Part shown: positions 61,924 to 64,000 of the stretch, piece after piece
How positions within the stretch are numbered: position 1 is the stretch's first letter
Layout of the letters: every line of letters starts with the position of its first letter
From: SAR324 cluster bacterium
GTDB taxonomy: Bacteria > SAR324 > NAC60-12
Assembly (NCBI GenBank): GCA_015232315.1
Contig: JADFZZ010000016.1
Span: forward strand, 32,317 to 96,316
Direction of reading: 5' to 3'
DNA length: 64,000 bases
Notes under the pieces: generated by a model
Database searches by the model: none
What the model was told of the DNA's origin: nothing
Seen by the model: the letters and a program-made list of their open reading frames with translations, nothing else
Position numbers and translations under genes: made by a program

Positions 61924-62463
61924 CTATTGGACAATTGTCAGATAAACCGGGTCTTGTTCCAATGGTTCTACATGGTCTGGATTGACTTCAATCGCAATCG
62001 ATCCTGGAACTGAGTCTACGCTGATTCGGAGAATTTTTTTATTGATTCGATCCACACAACCTACTAACCCTTTCAAAAGCCCTTGAGTGATTCTTACTCT
62101 GTCTCCCACTGCAAACTGAGGCGATTGGACGCATTGTCCTATGTAGTTTTCCAGAAGTCTGAGGTTGTCAATTTCATTTTGGGGTACTGTGAGTACGGAT
62201 TGACTGGTTTTCAACAATTCAATCACACCGAGCGTTTTTAAGAGTTCCAGATGAGTTTCAGGATTCAGCAGGGTTTGTACAAACATGTATCCATTAAAAA
62301 TCGGTTTGGTTAAAAGTTTTTTCCGATCTTTTCGCTGACTCCATTCCTGATATGTAGGGTTGAAAATATGGAATTGTTTATTCTTAAGCGCACGCTCAAC
62401 CTGCTGGTTGAATTTTGTACGAATGCGCATCACATACCAGCTTTCGTGTGGGTTGTAATTCAT
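61924..62463 (-). CDS. NusG-family specialised antitermination factor (RfaH/UpxY/LoaP-like)
   Basis: 179 aa from the ATG at 62463, 4 nt beyond the HTH stop. The N-terminal NGN domain has SWYVMRIRTKFNQQVERAL and a KPIFNGYMFVQ segment (the 'lFpgYlFv' of the family). The C-terminal KOW domain has FAVGDRVRITQGLLKGLVGCV. Housekeeping NusG genes sit beside secE/rplK; this one is inside a polysaccharide locus, as are RfaH-type and UpxY factors. It probably travels with RNA polymerase over this operon and suppresses termination. Confidence 0.9.
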   Translation of the reverse strand: MNYNPHESWYVMRIRTKFNQQVERALKNKQFHIFNPTYQEWSQRKDRKKLLTKPIFNGYMFVQTLLNPETHLELLKTLGVIELLKTSQSVLTVPQNEIDNLRLLENYIGQCVQSPQFAVGDRVRITQGLLKGLVGCVDRINKKILRISVDSVPGSIAIEVNPDHVEPLEQDPVYLTIVQ

Positions 62464-62467
62464 CGGA

Positions 62468-62734
62468 TTACTTTGAGCTTTCTTCGTGCAAAGAATCTTC
62501 AAGATGATGAATCACCTCTCTGCTTTTACGATAAATATCTCGAGCTGTTTCATATCCTGATTCGGGCAACACAACCCGTAACAATTCAGCACCTATGATA
62601 CGATATTGTCCGCCAACTTTTGCGGCTCGAATCACGCCTGTTTTCAATAGTCGCATCATGGTAGTGCGAGAAATTTTCAGCAATTTTTCAGCTTCTTCAC
62701 GGGTGTAGACCGCATTTTCTAAAATTTCTGGCAT
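62468..62734 (-). CDS. Small helix-turn-helix (excisionase/MerR-type) DNA-binding protein
   Basis: About 88 aa from the ATG at 62734, which has GAGG upstream; an ATG at 62743 adds three residues. YTREEAEKLLKISRTTMMRLLKTGVIRAAKVGGQYRI (read in parts) is the winged-HTH layout of excisionase-family domains: helix, turn, recognition helix, wing. The C-terminal 35 residues are charged. It is translated just ahead of the NusG-like gene. The four 10-bp direct repeats upstream are plausible operators for autoregulation. Confidence 0.85.
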   Translation of the reverse strand: MPEILENAVYTREEAEKLLKISRTTMMRLLKTGVIRAAKVGGQYRIIGAELLRVVLPESGYETARDIYRKSREVIHHLEDSLHEESSK

Positions 62735-62763
62735 AATCCTCATCCCAATATTAATTGTTTAAT

Positions 62764-62802
62764 ATGATTCAAGGATGTATCAAGATGTATCAAGATGTCA
62801 AG
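62764..62802. promoter_or_regulatory. Four tandem ~10-bp repeats upstream of the HTH gene (possible operators)
   Basis: ATGATTCAAG, GATGTATCAA, GATGTATCAA and GATGTCAAG follow one another with 10-bp periodicity, i.e. one helical turn. On the minus strand the outermost unit gives TTGACA, a good -35 box, although no clear -10 is positioned 17 bp downstream. They lie 30 bp upstream of the HTH start, where a repressor or activator would bind. Confidence 0.55.
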
Positions 62803-62878
62803 AAATTTTCTGTAACAGGATTCTTTCTTTCCTTGTAGAGATAAATGTAACCCATGCTTACTACTACGACTGAAAACC

Positions 62879-63811
62879 TCAAATATTGGCATATTGGTTT
62901 CTGCGAATCACCTGATACCCCTTGATCAACTCCTGAATCCCCATATCAAGAGATACCGACGTGTGATATCCTGTGGATTCAATGCGTTCATTGCTCACAA
63001 TGTAATTCCGTTTATCCGGGTCTTCTCCAATCTCTGAGATCACATAATTAAAATCTGGAAGATGTTTTTTGATGGCCTCGCACAATTCCAGTTTACTCAA
63101 ATTAGCATCAGAGAGTCCCACATTGAAGGGGCGTCCTTTCATCTGATCGTACTGATCAATCGCATGCATAAATACTCTTGAAGCATCACGGACATGCAGA
63201 TAATTTCGTTTGAAATGGGGTTCAAACAGCACTACCGCACGATCTATTACCGCTCGATAGGTAAAATCGTTTACCAGCAAATCAAGACGCATTCGTGGCG
63301 ACACGCCAAAAACTGTTGCAAAACGAAAAGTAACGCATTCTCCTTGATCCAATAAATAGTTTTCGAGTTCAACCTTGAGGCGACCATATAGTGAGACTGG
63401 ATTCAGCGGAGAATTTTCATCGCAGTGAAGACCTTCCTGTCCCACACCATACCCGCTGTTTGTATTCGGAAAAATCATTCTTTGTTCTTTGGACTTTAAC
63501 GAATGGATTATTTTGACTGCTTCCAGATTCACGGCTTTGGCCATCTGAGGTTCTTTGTTGCATAAAGGGGCGCCGGTGAGACAGGCTAACGGCAAAATGG
63601 CATCCGCTTTTTTGACTTCCTGAGCCAGAAGCTTCTCATCTCTCACATCGCCTCTGATAATGGTGAGTTTTGACTGGTGACAACAATCCAGCAGTGATGA
63701 TTGTCCATACATAAAATTATCTATCACGGTAACAGCATCCCCCCGGTTCAACAGCATTGGAACCAGAACAGAGCCAATATAGCCTGCGCCTCCTGTAACT
63801 AACACTCTCAT
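62879..63811 (-). CDS. NAD-dependent nucleotide-sugar SDR
   Basis: 310 aa. VLVTGGAGYIGSVLVPMLL is the Rossmann start; NTNSGYGVG and YGRLK form the catalytic region; FGVSPRMRLDLLVN is the subfamily mark shared with the SDRs at 44916 and 57832. An epimerase or reductase of nucleotide sugars. First minus-strand gene of the window; a 135-bp gap with tandem repeats separates it from the HTH gene, so the latter may have its own promoter. Confidence 0.9.
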   Translation of the reverse strand: MRVLVTGGAGYIGSVLVPMLLNRGDAVTVIDNFMYGQSSLLDCCHQSKLTIIRGDVRDEKLLAQEVKKADAILPLACLTGAPLCNKEPQMAKAVNLEAVKIIHSLKSKEQRMIFPNTNSGYGVGQEGLHCDENSPLNPVSLYGRLKVELENYLLDQGECVTFRFATVFGVSPRMRLDLLVNDFTYRAVIDRAVVLFEPHFKRNYLHVRDASRVFMHAIDQYDQMKGRPFNVGLSDANLSKLELCEAIKKHLPDFNYVISEIGEDPDKRNYIVSNERIESTGYHTSVSLDMGIQELIKGYQVIRRNQYANI

Positions 63812-63945
63812 CAGTACCTCATAGAATTATCATTGCGTGCTTTGGTTGCTTTTCCGATTAATTTTTAGCCTGTCTATACTTTCTCACCTGAATTGATTTG
63901 AAACAGGGAATGAGCTATCTTCTTTATCAAGAAAGAGAGGTAGCT

Positions 63946-64000
63946 ATGGAACTATTCCCCGCATTAATCTTGTTGTACCTGGACCAGTTAAGTCCATGTT
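63946..64000 (+). CDS. Possible start of a plus-strand gene (truncated by window edge)
   Basis: ATG at 63946 has AGAGAGG five bases upstream and opens a frame through the last base (18 codons: MELFPALILLYLDQLSPC). TATACT at 63875-63880 could be a -10 box, but its -35 match (TTCCGA) is weak. Too little sequence for any function; it would be divergent from the polysaccharide genes. Confidence 0.35.
   Translation, partial: MELFPALILLYLDQLSPC

Noticed and set aside
63935..63948. GGTAGC shared with the RfaH ops/JUMPstart element at the right edge
   Set aside because: Only six bases agree, and it lies on the plus strand overlapping the ribosome site of a plus gene, not in the leader of the minus operon.

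Overview
The window is one long surface-polysaccharide locus from a Gram-negative bacterium. About 57 genes lie on the minus strand. Only a decayed transposase and one gene fragment at the right edge are on plus. The Gram-negative assignment rests on ADP/GDP-heptose genes, CDP-6-deoxyhexose genes, a nonulosonic (legionaminic) acid set and an MsbA/PglK-type exporter. Base composition looks moderately AT-rich. I cannot name the organism; a deltaproteobacterial or SAR324-like lineage is possible but unproven.

In transcription order (right to left):
- 63.8-59 kb: a nucleotide-sugar SDR, a small HTH protein preceded by four near-identical 10-bp repeats, a NusG/RfaH-type antiterminator paralogue, a ~0.5-kb gene-free leader, a heptose-7-phosphate kinase (HddA), a Uma2 nuclease-fold protein and a MntA-HepT toxin-antitoxin pair.
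- 59-49.8 kb: an SDR and a nearly complete GDP-type legionaminic acid pathway (LegC, LegH, LegI, LegG, PtmE, PtmF, LegF, PtmA). A retropepsin-like protease sits inside it, and the 4,6-dehydratase LegB is not seen.
- 49.8-40.2 kb: GmhA, GalE-like SDR, HddC-like nucleotidyltransferase, an HldE homologue with swapped domain order, a further SDR, two tandem DegT aminotransferases, a DPM1-type glycosyltransferase and a GT-C-like membrane protein.
- 40.2-37.4 kb: a membrane metallophosphoesterase and a B12-type radical SAM protein.
- 37.3-24.9 kb: two small membrane/winged-helix-like proteins, then a duplicated module (double LamG-type lectin membrane protein plus YfhO-type GT-C protein) with two insertion sequences, a MITE-like element and an orphan YfhO C-terminus.
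- 24.9-20.1 kb: thiamine-diphosphate E1 alpha/beta, a cysteine-poor NifU-like protein, a radical SAM/SPASM-like protein and a Nudix hydrolase.
- 20.1-15 kb: two TIGR04372-type glycosyltransferases flanking an ABC exporter, then a second retropepsin-like protein.
- 14.9-6.1 kb: a serine-acetyltransferase-like protein, a GT-B-like protein, a fused E1 alpha-beta, an E2 with lipoyl domain and Cys4 tail, an ACP-holo-ACP-synthase fusion, a hexapeptide acyltransferase, a methyltransferase and a GT4.
- 5.9-0 kb: a membrane-anchored tail-fibre-like protein, the CDP-6-deoxyhexose genes rfbG, RmlC-like, SDR and rfbF, a GT2 and a truncated DegT aminotransferase.

The locus can be read as a glycan factory. 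It supplies CDP-, CMP-, GDP- and ADP-linked sugars, assembles them with several glycosyltransferases, exports lipid-linked material through the ABC transporter and modifies it at the membrane with GT-C enzymes. The NusG paralogue plausibly keeps RNA polymerase processive over the long transcript. The least familiar parts are the two 2-oxoacid-dehydrogenase-derived cassettes (8.7-12.6 kb and 20.1-24.9 kb) and the LamG/YfhO duplication.
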